Below are positions 1 through 6,312 of a DNA stretch of 9,448 nt, piece by piece; within the stretch, counting starts at the first letter, position 1, and each line of letters opens with the position of its first letter. This DNA is from CAZPHI01 sp964586425. Its GTDB lineage: Bacteria; Bacillota; Clostridia; Lachnospirales; Lachnospiraceae. The stretch spans positions 1-9,448 of the forward strand of contig CAZPHI010000072.1 of the NCBI GenBank assembly GCA_964586425.1. Reading direction: 5' to 3'. Below the pieces are notes generated by a model that did no database searches, was not told the origin of the DNA, and was given only the letters and a program-made list of their open reading frames with translations. The translations under genes and the position numbers were made by a program.

Positions 1-56
1 TCAAAAGTCCACAGTATCTGAATGTATTATAACCACGATATTAAAAAGAAAGGAAC

Positions 57-86
57 GTGTGATAATTAACTTCCTAATTATCATAC
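57..86 (+). promoter_or_regulatory. Hairpin in the leader of the radical SAM gene
   Basis: The arms 57-68 and 75-86 pair over 12 positions with one G-U wobble and enclose a 6-base loop (69-74). The structure sits between a purine-rich Shine-Dalgarno-like stretch (AAAGGAA, about 49-55) and a weaker one (AAGG, 87-90) just before the ATG at 96. Folding would bring the stronger ribosome site close to the start, or it could hide the start region. The pairing is seen in the sequence; a regulatory role is inference. Confidence 0.35.
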
Positions 87-95
87 AAGGTATAT

Positions 96-1223
96 ATGAA
101 CATAGCAATTTGGGGTAGTGGTATTTCAAGCCATAAAATCAGAGATATATTCAACAATAAATTAGATGATAAAATAGCATGCTTTATAGATAATAATTAT
201 GCTAAATTAGATTTGAATGCAGACATTCCTGTTATATCTATACATCGTTTCAAATCAATGTATGACGAAAAACAAATTGATTATATTATAATACCAGGAT
301 ATGAATTCCGTACAACACGAAGTATCTTTTGGCAATTGCAGGATATGGGAGTATGTATACTTGCAAAAGTATATTATTGTAAACCTGAATATCTTGAGAA
401 AATGAGTAATCAATTTAATTCATTCAAAGATATTATATTAGACATGAATAATATTATTCCTCTTTTGGCAAGCGTCGAATACGAGGTGTCAGAAAGCTGC
501 AATCTGAAGTGTAATCGATGTAATCATTATTCTAATCTACAGCCAGCTAATAAATTTGCTGACCTAACATCATTCACTAATGACTTACTAGAGTTAAAAA
601 AATATGTATATGATATAGATGAATTAAAATTGCTTGGTGGAGAGCCACTGCTTAATCCAAATCTCTCACAATTCTTATATAAGGCAAAAGAAATATATCC
701 TAATTCAAAATTAATAATCATCTCTAATGGTATACTTATAATGCAAATGTCTGCCGAACTTATTAAAGCAATTAAAGAAACTGGCACAACTATTGACATT
801 ACATTGTATCCTCCAATGAAGAAAAAAATTGATGATATAATTAACCATCTCAAATCTAACCATCTACCATACTCATTATATAATTATGGCGATGAATTCT
901 TTAGTTTTATTAATAAAGATGGTGATTCCAATGTATGGTCAGCTATGCGATCATGTTTGGCATCTATATGCCATTCATTCAAAAATGGACGTGTATATAA
1001 GTGTGCAATTTCCATTAACATTCAATATCTAAACCAGAAATTTAATGTCGCATATCCAGACACTTCTATTAGTTTATATGATAAGCTAACAGCTAGCAAA
1101 CTCTTAAAGTATCTAGTTGAGCCTTGCGAATTATGTAGATATTGTGGAAAGTTTGAAGCTCATGCTTGGACAGCTGAAGTGCCAAAGCTTGAAGACTGGT
1201 ACTCTAACACTAAAGCAAAATAA
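96..1223 (+). CDS. Radical SAM/SPASM-like protein with N-terminal Rossmann-like domain
   Basis: This 375-residue protein has three parts. Residues 2 to about 95 look like a Rossmann fold: IAIWGSG near the N-terminus, an FID strand end at 30-32 and an IDYIIIPG strand at 61-68. The third glycine of the GxGxxG loop is replaced by serine (GSGISS). Residues about 125-260 are a radical SAM core with the CX3CX2C iron-sulfur motif at C135, C139 and C142, GGEP at 181-184 and ISNG at 208-212. The C-terminal part carries C287, C292, C303, C344, C347 and C350, a SPASM/Twitch-like arrangement for an auxiliary iron-sulfur cluster. Enzymes of this superfamily cleave S-adenosylmethionine to start radical chemistry. 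The substrate is unknown; the setting suggests a sugar, sugar nucleotide or glycan-linked group. No RiPP precursor gene is visible beside it. It is convergent with the glycosyltransferase operon, so it has its own transcript. The start is ATG with a short AAGG site 5 bases upstream. Confidence 0.85.
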   Translation: MNIAIWGSGISSHKIRDIFNNKLDDKIACFIDNNYAKLDLNADIPVISIHRFKSMYDEKQIDYIIIPGYEFRTTRSIFWQLQDMGVCILAKVYYCKPEYLEKMSNQFNSFKDIILDMNNIIPLLASVEYEVSESCNLKCNRCNHYSNLQPANKFADLTSFTNDLLELKKYVYDIDELKLLGGEPLLNPNLSQFLYKAKEIYPNSKLIIISNGILIMQMSAELIKAIKETGTTIDITLYPPMKKKIDDIINHLKSNHLPYSLYNYGDEFFSFINKDGDSNVWSAMRSCLASICHSFKNGRVYKCAISINIQYLNQKFNVAYPDTSISLYDKLTASKLLKYLVEPCELCRYCGKFEAHAWTAEVPKLEDWYSNTKAK

Positions 1224-1246
1224 TTGACAAAAAATTATATTCACTA

Positions 1247-1280
1247 AAGTCCATCAGTATTCCATTTTACTGATGGACTT
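1247..1280. terminator. Bidirectional rho-independent-type terminator
   Basis: A perfect 13-bp inverted repeat (1247-1259 with 1268-1280) encloses an 8-base loop. It lies 23 bases after the radical SAM stop codon and about 70 bases after the last minus-strand stop. The plus-strand exit is only moderately U-rich (ATTTAATCTTT). The minus-strand exit reaches a T run (AATTTTTTG) after roughly 10 bases. Its place between two converging genes makes a shared terminator the natural reading. Confidence 0.75.
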
Positions 1281-1351
1281 ATTTAATCTTTATAGCATAT
1301 AATATTAAATACATTTTCTTAACAACATTATAATATAGCTCAATTTCATTA

Positions 1352-2251
1352 TCAAAATATTTTTCCGTATTTTTTAATTACATTGTTAATCTGTTCATCA
1401 TTCTTATTATTGCAAACGTTCTCAACAAAAAGAGAATCATTCTGTGTTTCATCCATAACTACAAGATGTCCATCATTTGAAGATAAGGTAATTATCTTTA
1501 TATTGCCTATTCGTGCCATAGCATTCAGCCATATATCATCAGCTGTTGGTGTCAATTCCATTAACACCTCACTATCATATGCCTCTTGTGGTAAAATATG
1601 TGGTGGAAAAAGTGTTCCAGCTCCACTTGTAAAAAACATATTATTAAAACGTACATACCTGCTACATGACATTATATTTTCATATTTTGGCCAAGAACTG
1701 TATCTACATGGTATTCCATTAGGATATAATCTTATACAATGTGATCTTGCTGCTATAATAGCATCTGGATTTCTTATGCTTTTATCTAATAATCTTTTTA
1801 TCAAAAACTCTGAATACAGCAAGTCATCATCTAAAGTAATGATTACATTATCTGGAAATTGCTGCATAACATAAAAGTATTTTTTATGTGACTTTATGTT
1901 ATCACAATACTTGATTTCTAATCCTCTCCTAGTCTGCATTCTCAATTTAATTGGTAGATTAACGCCATCAAACTCATCTTTTGCTAACCATAAAATTATC
2001 TTTTTAGGTTTAACTGTTTGCCTCAAAATACTTTCAATAGTATATGATACACTGTTAATTCTTGATGGTATTGAAGTTAACGATACTATAATATTACTGT
2101 CCTTATCCACTCCACTTCTATCCGTTTTAAATAGATTAAAATACATACATCCTATCGAATTGACTCTTTTTATACATGTCCAGTTAAGTTCATATTTCAA
2201 GTTATACGTATTGTACAGTCTCATTATTGTGTGAAGTATATTAATCATCAT
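1352..2251 (-). CDS. GT-A fold glycosyltransferase (GT2-like)
   Basis: This 299-residue protein is probably a cytoplasmic sugar-nucleotide-dependent glycosyltransferase. Visible signatures are IVSLTSIPSRI at 55-65, followed by QTVKPKKIILWL (78-89), which is the first nucleotide-binding half of a GT-A fold. A likely metal-binding DDD lies at 141-143 after a hydrophobic strand (VIITL), a glycine-rich SGAGTLFPP follows at 209-217, and TPTADDIWL at 234-242 holds acidic residues that could include the catalytic base. I recognise this pattern from glycosyltransferases of low-GC surface polysaccharide loci, but donor and acceptor cannot be read from it. It is the last gene of the operon, 16 bases after its neighbour. 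Two consecutive ATGs follow the GGAAAGGG site (2255-2262). The first gives a spacing of only 3 bases, so the second (2246-2248) may be the real start. Confidence 0.82.
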   Translation of the reverse strand: MMINILHTIMRLYNTYNLKYELNWTCIKRVNSIGCMYFNLFKTDRSGVDKDSNIIVSLTSIPSRINSVSYTIESILRQTVKPKKIILWLAKDEFDGVNLPIKLRMQTRRGLEIKYCDNIKSHKKYFYVMQQFPDNVIITLDDDLLYSEFLIKRLLDKSIRNPDAIIAARSHCIRLYPNGIPCRYSSWPKYENIMSCSRYVRFNNMFFTSGAGTLFPPHILPQEAYDSEVLMELTPTADDIWLNAMARIGNIKIITLSSNDGHLVVMDETQNDSLFVENVCNNKNDEQINNVIKKYGKIF

Positions 2252-2267
2252 TTTCCCTTTCCAAATA

Positions 2268-2747
2268 TTATTCGATTACATCAGCTAACGAAAGTATACA
2301 TACCTTATTATTATATTTTAATATGTTTTTTTGTATCGTATCAAAATCTCCAATTGGCGTTACTATAATCGCGTCAATATTATCAAAAATTTTCTTATCT
2401 CCTATTTGCAAAATAGAGATTATTGGTACATGCTCATATTCACTGTCTTTTGGAACACTGCTCTCTATAAACGCCTTTACCCTTACATTTTTATCATATT
2501 TAATCTTATTATAAAATAGCTGCCCTAATATACCAGAACCATAAATGCATATATTATCGCATCCATTCTGATGCATCTTATATTTAACCTGTTCAAAATC
2601 GTCATCAGTAGCTAACCATTTACTTGTCAAAGAATAATACTTCCTGTATTTGTTCTTTTGATAAATTGCTGTGGCTAGTTTTTTTTTGCAAAATAATACT
2701 AATACTATTGATATCAAAAGCATTACATTACCTTTATATTTATTCAT
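2268..2747 (-). CDS. Membrane-anchored small Rossmann-domain protein
   Basis: The protein has 159 residues. Residues about 8-20 form a short, strongly hydrophobic segment followed by KKK, so a single anchor with the rest in the cytoplasm is likely; there is no proper lipobox before the cysteine. A basic, aromatic linker (KYRKYYSLTSKWL, 33-45) leads into a Rossmann-like domain with a full GxGxxG (GSGILG, 70-75), an AFIES strand end at 92-96 and AIIVTP at 126-131. This matches the C-terminal domain of the glycosyltransferase just upstream in the operon and the N-terminus of the radical SAM protein. Similar domains are common in polysaccharide loci, attached to glycosyltransferases or standing alone. 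Their ligand (NAD, sugar nucleotide or other) is not settled here. The start is ATG with AGGGTGA 4 bases upstream (2752-2758). An A9 run (coding strand) lies immediately after the membrane segment. Confidence 0.72.
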   Translation of the reverse strand: MNKYKGNVMLLISIVLVLFCKKKLATAIYQKNKYRKYYSLTSKWLATDDDFEQVKYKMHQNGCDNICIYGSGILGQLFYNKIKYDKNVRVKAFIESSVPKDSEYEHVPIISILQIGDKKIFDNIDAIIVTPIGDFDTIQKNILKYNNKVCILSLADVIE

Positions 2748-2763
2748 ATAATCACCCTATTTA

Positions 2764-4026
2764 CTATTCTATTATTTCTATATTTTTATACAATATCTCA
2801 ATAAACGAAACTATTTTTTCTTTTAAAATACATTTTTCTAGTTCTTTCCGAATATTATTAAACTCGTTATAAGGTGTTACAATTATAAAATCCGGATTAT
2901 ACTCATTAATTTGATTACTTTTTATTATAGGTGGAAAAGCATCTTCATTACTACTTTTATAATTATCTATAATACAGATAACTTCATAATCCATTGTTTT
3001 TAAAGTTTCCAAAAGTGCCTCTCCAATACTACCATTTCCATATATAGCAATTTTTTTATCACATAATTTCGAAAAAATATCTTTGATACATTTTTTTGTA
3101 ATATAGTATTCAAAATTTTCTTTGGTAAGAATATATGGTATCTTTACCATATTTTCCGCATCAGTATTTGTAATATCTTTATATAATTCATTATGTTCTC
3201 TATTATATTCAATTGCATTCAATATATTTTTTTGAAATAACAAGCATACATATTTCTCATATATATCTAAATTGTATATATAATATTCTTCTGAACTTTC
3301 TAACCACGGTTTATATTTAGTTGTATAATGATATATTATTGCTTCTTTACTTTTGTTATGGATTGGATAACCAGGTATTACCGTGCAGAAACAATTATAC
3401 TTTGAGTCTATGTATAATATATTATTTTTCCATAACATATTAATCATATCTTGATCCGACATAGTAAATCTACGTGAATTATTTACAATAAAATTAATTA
3501 TATATTTAGATGTTACATATTTTCTTAACTCCACCAAATTAATTATCATCACTCCGGAGTTAATATATATATCATTTTCATTCATTCCTAATTTATACTT
3601 TATATTAAGTAATCTATTTTGTTCTTCTGGAACCGCTGCGAATTTATATCCATTAATATTAATAGCTTCTAGTTCATCTAATTTGCCATTAACTATAACA
3701 TCGGTATCTAAATAAATCACTTTATTGATGTTATTGGGGAGTAAATCAACCGAAAATAATCTAAAGAATGCTTCAAATGTTACATGATAGTTTTGTATAA
3801 ATTTTCTGGCTTCAATTAACTCTCTGATGATTTTATCCGAAGGCTTGTAAATATTCACTTTACAAACATAATGCTTTTCATATTCTTTCAAAGTATCTAT
3901 CTGCTCTGTCGAAAAATCACTATGAATAATGTGCAAAATAATATTTTCATTATTCATTAATATTGAATTGATAGTAATTGTCATTGGTATAAACACTTTA
4001 CTATTTCCACACAATAATATATCCAC
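2764..4026 (-). CDS. GT8-family glycosyltransferase with C-terminal Rossmann domain
   Basis: This 420-residue protein has two domains. Residues 1 to about 260 are a GT8 (LgtC/glycogenin-like) retaining glycosyltransferase. Its signatures are the metal-binding DTD at 107-109 in VIYLDTDVIV, YINSGVMIINL at 154-164, SDQDMIN at 190-196 and HYTTKYKPW at 233-241, whose histidine is the usual third metal ligand. Members commonly transfer glucose or galactose from UDP-sugars, but the sugar cannot be assigned here. Residues about 323-420 form a Rossmann-like domain with IAIYGNGSIG (326-335), IIDN at 352-355 and DFIIVTP at 379-385. The start is GTG, not ATG: an AGGAGA site at 4034-4039 lies 7 bases upstream and overlaps the TAG stop of the preceding gene. 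The gene ends with tandem stops TAG TAA. It is the most AT-rich gene of the window by eye. Confidence 0.9.
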   Translation of the reverse strand: MDILLCGNSKVFIPMTITINSILMNNENIILHIIHSDFSTEQIDTLKEYEKHYVCKVNIYKPSDKIIRELIEARKFIQNYHVTFEAFFRLFSVDLLPNNINKVIYLDTDVIVNGKLDELEAININGYKFAAVPEEQNRLLNIKYKLGMNENDIYINSGVMIINLVELRKYVTSKYIINFIVNNSRRFTMSDQDMINMLWKNNILYIDSKYNCFCTVIPGYPIHNKSKEAIIYHYTTKYKPWLESSEEYYIYNLDIYEKYVCLLFQKNILNAIEYNREHNELYKDITNTDAENMVKIPYILTKENFEYYITKKCIKDIFSKLCDKKIAIYGNGSIGEALLETLKTMDYEVICIIDNYKSSNEDAFPPIIKSNQINEYNPDFIIVTPYNEFNNIRKELEKCILKEKIVSFIEILYKNIEIIE

Positions 4027-4033
4027 GTAGTTT

Positions 4034-4040
4034 TCTCCTA
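4034..4040 (-). promoter_or_regulatory. Ribosome binding site deciding the GTG start of the GT8 gene
   Basis: AGGAGA (4034-4039, minus strand) shares bases with the TAG stop (4038-4040) of the upstream GT4 gene and is well spaced to GTG at 4024-4026. The overlap suggests translational coupling of the two genes. No ATG near this position would give as good a fit. Confidence 0.65.
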
Positions 4041-5135
4041 TAATATATAATTTTTGTATAGTTTTGAAATGTCGATTGCTGCTTTACCAAATGAGAATTT
4101 TTCACTTTGAATTAGTGCTTTAGTTTCTAAATTGCCTCTATACATCTCGCTATCTATAATATTTTCTATAGATGTGCATATACTATCTATCTCATACGGG
4201 TTACAGTATTCAACTGCATCGCCACCAACCTCTGGTATAGAAGAATTATTTGAAGCAATAACAGCCTTGCCAAGTGACATTGCCTCTAATACAGGAAGCC
4301 CAAATCCCTCATATAGTGATATATAAGCAACTGCTACTGCATTAACATATAGACTTAACAGTTCATCATCACTCACATATCCAGTTAAAATTATATCATC
4401 CCTAGATGAACATGTATTGTATGTATCAAATAACGGACCCGATAACCAACCTATTCTTCCAACTAGCACCAGTTTCAAATCACTATCCGGATGCCTAGTT
4501 TTATATAAATCAAATCCTTGAATCAATCGCGTAAGATTTTTTCTGGGTTCTAGTGTACACACAGATACTATGTACTCTGATTCTATATTAAATTTTGAGC
4601 TTGATATATCCCCAGAATATTTTGATATCTGTAATTTACTATCAATTCCTGGATATATTACTTGAACTCTAGCTTCGTCAATACTAAAAAAATCCAGAAT
4701 ATCTTTTTTGGTATTGTTAGAATCAGCTATAATACAATCACAACATTGTGCGGATTTTTTAAATCGTTTAGCCCATATATCCCAAGATGCATCAGCATCA
4801 TACCACTCTCGATGTATCACTGGAATTATATCGTGAATTGTCTGTATCTTAACACAATCATAATTAAAGTCCATGCATGGATCATAATAAGAATGAAGTA
4901 AATCTATTTTATTATGCCTACATTGAATCATTGCACTTCTTTCACTATGCTGGTTCACAATCGGATACGGGTCTGATTCAATTCCTAGTTCAATCATATC
5001 GTTTTCTAAAAGTATGAATCTATTATCAGAGTTTAATAAAGTTGGATTAAGAATTATATTCTTTGCTACTCGATCAATTCCCGTTATGCTGTTCTTCGTT
5101 GCCCGTGTGCCAAGTCTATAACCTATATTAGCCAT
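4038..5135 (-). CDS. GT4-family glycosyltransferase (second paralogue)
   Basis: This 365-residue GT-B glycosyltransferase resembles the retaining GT4 family (Pfam glycosyl transferase group 1). The N-terminal domain opens with IGYRLGT and SITGIDRVAKN (16-26), an acceptor-side pattern of such enzymes, and has HSYYD at 81-85 and TIHDIIP at 99-105. The C-terminal domain carries EPRKN (196-200), LVLVGRIGW (222-230), GYVSDDEL (252-259) and the EX7E element in EGFGLPVLE (E276, E284), followed by PEVGGDAV, all typical of nucleotide-sugar binding. No membrane segment is visible. The gene overlaps the preceding gene by 8 bases and its AAGGTG site (5142-5147) lies inside that gene, so the two are probably translated together. 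It is the same length as, and clearly homologous to, the GT4 gene at 6313-7410. Differences in the N-terminal half suggest a different acceptor. Donor and linkage are unknown. Confidence 0.92.
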   Translation of the reverse strand: MANIGYRLGTRATKNSITGIDRVAKNIILNPTLLNSDNRFILLENDMIELGIESDPYPIVNQHSERSAMIQCRHNKIDLLHSYYDPCMDFNYDCVKIQTIHDIIPVIHREWYDADASWDIWAKRFKKSAQCCDCIIADSNNTKKDILDFFSIDEARVQVIYPGIDSKLQISKYSGDISSSKFNIESEYIVSVCTLEPRKNLTRLIQGFDLYKTRHPDSDLKLVLVGRIGWLSGPLFDTYNTCSSRDDIILTGYVSDDELLSLYVNAVAVAYISLYEGFGLPVLEAMSLGKAVIASNNSSIPEVGGDAVEYCNPYEIDSICTSIENIIDSEMYRGNLETKALIQSEKFSFGKAAIDISKLYKNYIL

Positions 5136-6282
5136 TCAAAGCACCTTCTTTTCCTATACATTCATTATTTGCAAATTCTATCATTCTATCAATTGTATCA
5201 GCAAATATATGTATATCATTTATCTCATAACAATTAAGATTAAAATCAAAGCAAATTATCTGCAGTTGATTAGCATGTTCTTGCATGTTAACTTTATTCA
5301 ATCCATCAATAACCTTATATATATTAGCATAATCACCATCACTTACAGAACGAGAAAAATATACTATTCGCTCCGGTCGATATGCTTCAATCTCATTAAT
5401 ATATGGCTTTATATTGTCCATTGTATAATTGCCATCTATATGTAAGATTTTACAATTGCCATATCCTGTCGATTCTAATAATTCTGCATCCGTATTTTTT
5501 CCTACCAATAAAGCATTATCCTTTTCCATATATCCAGCCATAATAAAACTTTTAAAGATTACTGTTTGGCAAGATCTCACATACAATGTTCTCTTCGAAT
5601 TAGACAAAGTCACCGGTTTGTAACTATTGTAAAGCCTATTATATAATTCATTCTCATATAGATTATTCTCATTCTCTTCTTCTAACTGAGTTGCCATTGT
5701 ATTCATCTTATTCCAATACCATTCTCCCATTGCAAGATGCAATCTGAATGTCGCCATAAAAAGTTTAACATCAGCAATTCTCGTAAGTTCACCATCAAAA
5801 TCACTACATATTACTTCTATTTTTTTCTCATACATGTCACTTAAGCTTGCAACAAGTTCGTATATATTCTCATAATTAGCATCAGGAATCGTTCTTGAGA
5901 AGAAGAGAATCATATCTGGAACTAATGCATTTAACTCATCACACGCCGCAATGACATTCTCATATGTGTATGCTCCATCAACATGTATAAGACTACAATT
6001 CATATATTTCGATACTATATCTCTATCAGACTCTTTACCGATATAGATAATCTCATCTATTGATTTTAATCTATCATAGTTCTTCTTAAGGAAGCGTTCA
6101 AACATACCGATTGGACCAGATCTGATAACTATAATTTTTTTCACAGACTCGAATAGCATATCATTATTAGCATTAGCACTAACACACTGCATCTCAAGTT
6201 CATTCTTAATGTATGAGTCAAACTGTCGAATCATCTCTTCATTCATTGTATTGTTCTGAATGTTTTTCTCTCCAACTGACAT
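5128..6282 (-). CDS. Unrecognised protein with two copies of an alpha/beta domain
   Basis: I do not recognise a family for this 384-residue protein. It is built of two similar halves, about residues 48-187 and 230-373, joined by an acidic, asparagine-rich linker (about 198-215). Each half runs: hydrophobic strand ending in VIRS or YVRS; a YIGK or LVGK strand; IHVDGAYTYENV (99-110) against LHIDGNYTMDNI (280-291); an FSR motif followed by a D-x-x-Y-x-N-I-Y helix (128-141 and 309-322); and a final strand with ICSDF or ICFDF. The strand-helix alternation suggests two Rossmann-like domains. There is no signal peptide, membrane segment or catalytic motif that I can name. It lies between two paralogous GT4 genes with 30 bases before it and an 8-base overlap after it, so it probably serves the same glycan, as an enzyme or as a partner of the glycosyltransferases. 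The start is ATG with a very strong AAAGGAGGAG site (6287-6296). Confidence 0.85.
   Translation of the reverse strand: MSVGEKNIQNNTMNEEMIRQFDSYIKNELEMQCVSANANNDMLFESVKKIIVIRSGPIGMFERFLKKNYDRLKSIDEIIYIGKESDRDIVSKYMNCSLIHVDGAYTYENVIAACDELNALVPDMILFFSRTIPDANYENIYELVASLSDMYEKKIEVICSDFDGELTRIADVKLFMATFRLHLAMGEWYWNKMNTMATQLEEENENNLYENELYNRLYNSYKPVTLSNSKRTLYVRSCQTVIFKSFIMAGYMEKDNALLVGKNTDAELLESTGYGNCKILHIDGNYTMDNIKPYINEIEAYRPERIVYFSRSVSDGDYANIYKVIDGLNKVNMQEHANQLQIICFDFNLNCYEINDIHIFADTIDRMIEFANNECIGKEGALNG
5164..5595 (-). repeat. Second copy of the internal domain duplication
   Basis: This stretch codes for residues about 230-373 of the duplicated-domain protein and aligns with the first copy at an offset of about 181-185 residues. 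Shared landmarks are the VRS strand end, HxDGxYTxxN, FSR and the YxNIY helix. In conserved blocks about 40 to 50 percent of residues match (for example 6 of 12 in the DGxYT block); elsewhere similarity is lower. The duplication is therefore old. Confidence 0.8.
5722..6141 (-). repeat. First copy of the internal domain duplication
   Basis: This stretch codes for residues about 48-187. It matches the second copy in the order and spacing of the conserved blocks. After the last shared strand this copy runs into an aromatic segment (GEWYW, about 186-190), whereas the second copy ends near the C-terminus. Confidence 0.8.
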
Positions 6283-6312
6283 ATAGCTCCTCCTTTCAAA
6301 GTGAATCTATCA

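Noticed and set aside
21..32. TATTATAA as a possible -10 element for the radical SAM gene
   Set aside because: No acceptable -35 box is found at the right distance, the window edge is too near, and such strings are common in AT-rich DNA.
2..118. Open frame running in from the left edge, possibly the end of an upstream gene
   Set aside because: It shows no recognisable motif and would overlap the radical SAM start by about 20 bases. Another frame stops at 21 and could equally be a gene end, so nothing can be decided.
527..853. Minus-strand open frame of 108 codons inside the radical SAM gene
   Set aside because: The plus-strand frame carries the cluster cysteines and GGEP motif here; the reverse frame has no motif or convincing ribosome site.
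1224..1229. TTGACA as a possible -35 promoter box after the radical SAM gene
   Set aside because: No -10-like hexamer occurs 16-18 bases downstream, where the terminator stem begins, and no plus-strand gene follows.
1383..2234. Plus-strand open frames of 163 and 112 codons
   Set aside because: They are antisense to a well-supported glycosyltransferase gene, lack recognisable motifs and reflect the AT-rich complement of the real frame.
2700..2703. Lipoprotein signal reading of the small membrane protein (cysteine after the hydrophobic stretch)
   Set aside because: The residues before the cysteine (V-L-F) do not fit a lipobox, and the lysines follow the cysteine directly, which fits a membrane anchor better.
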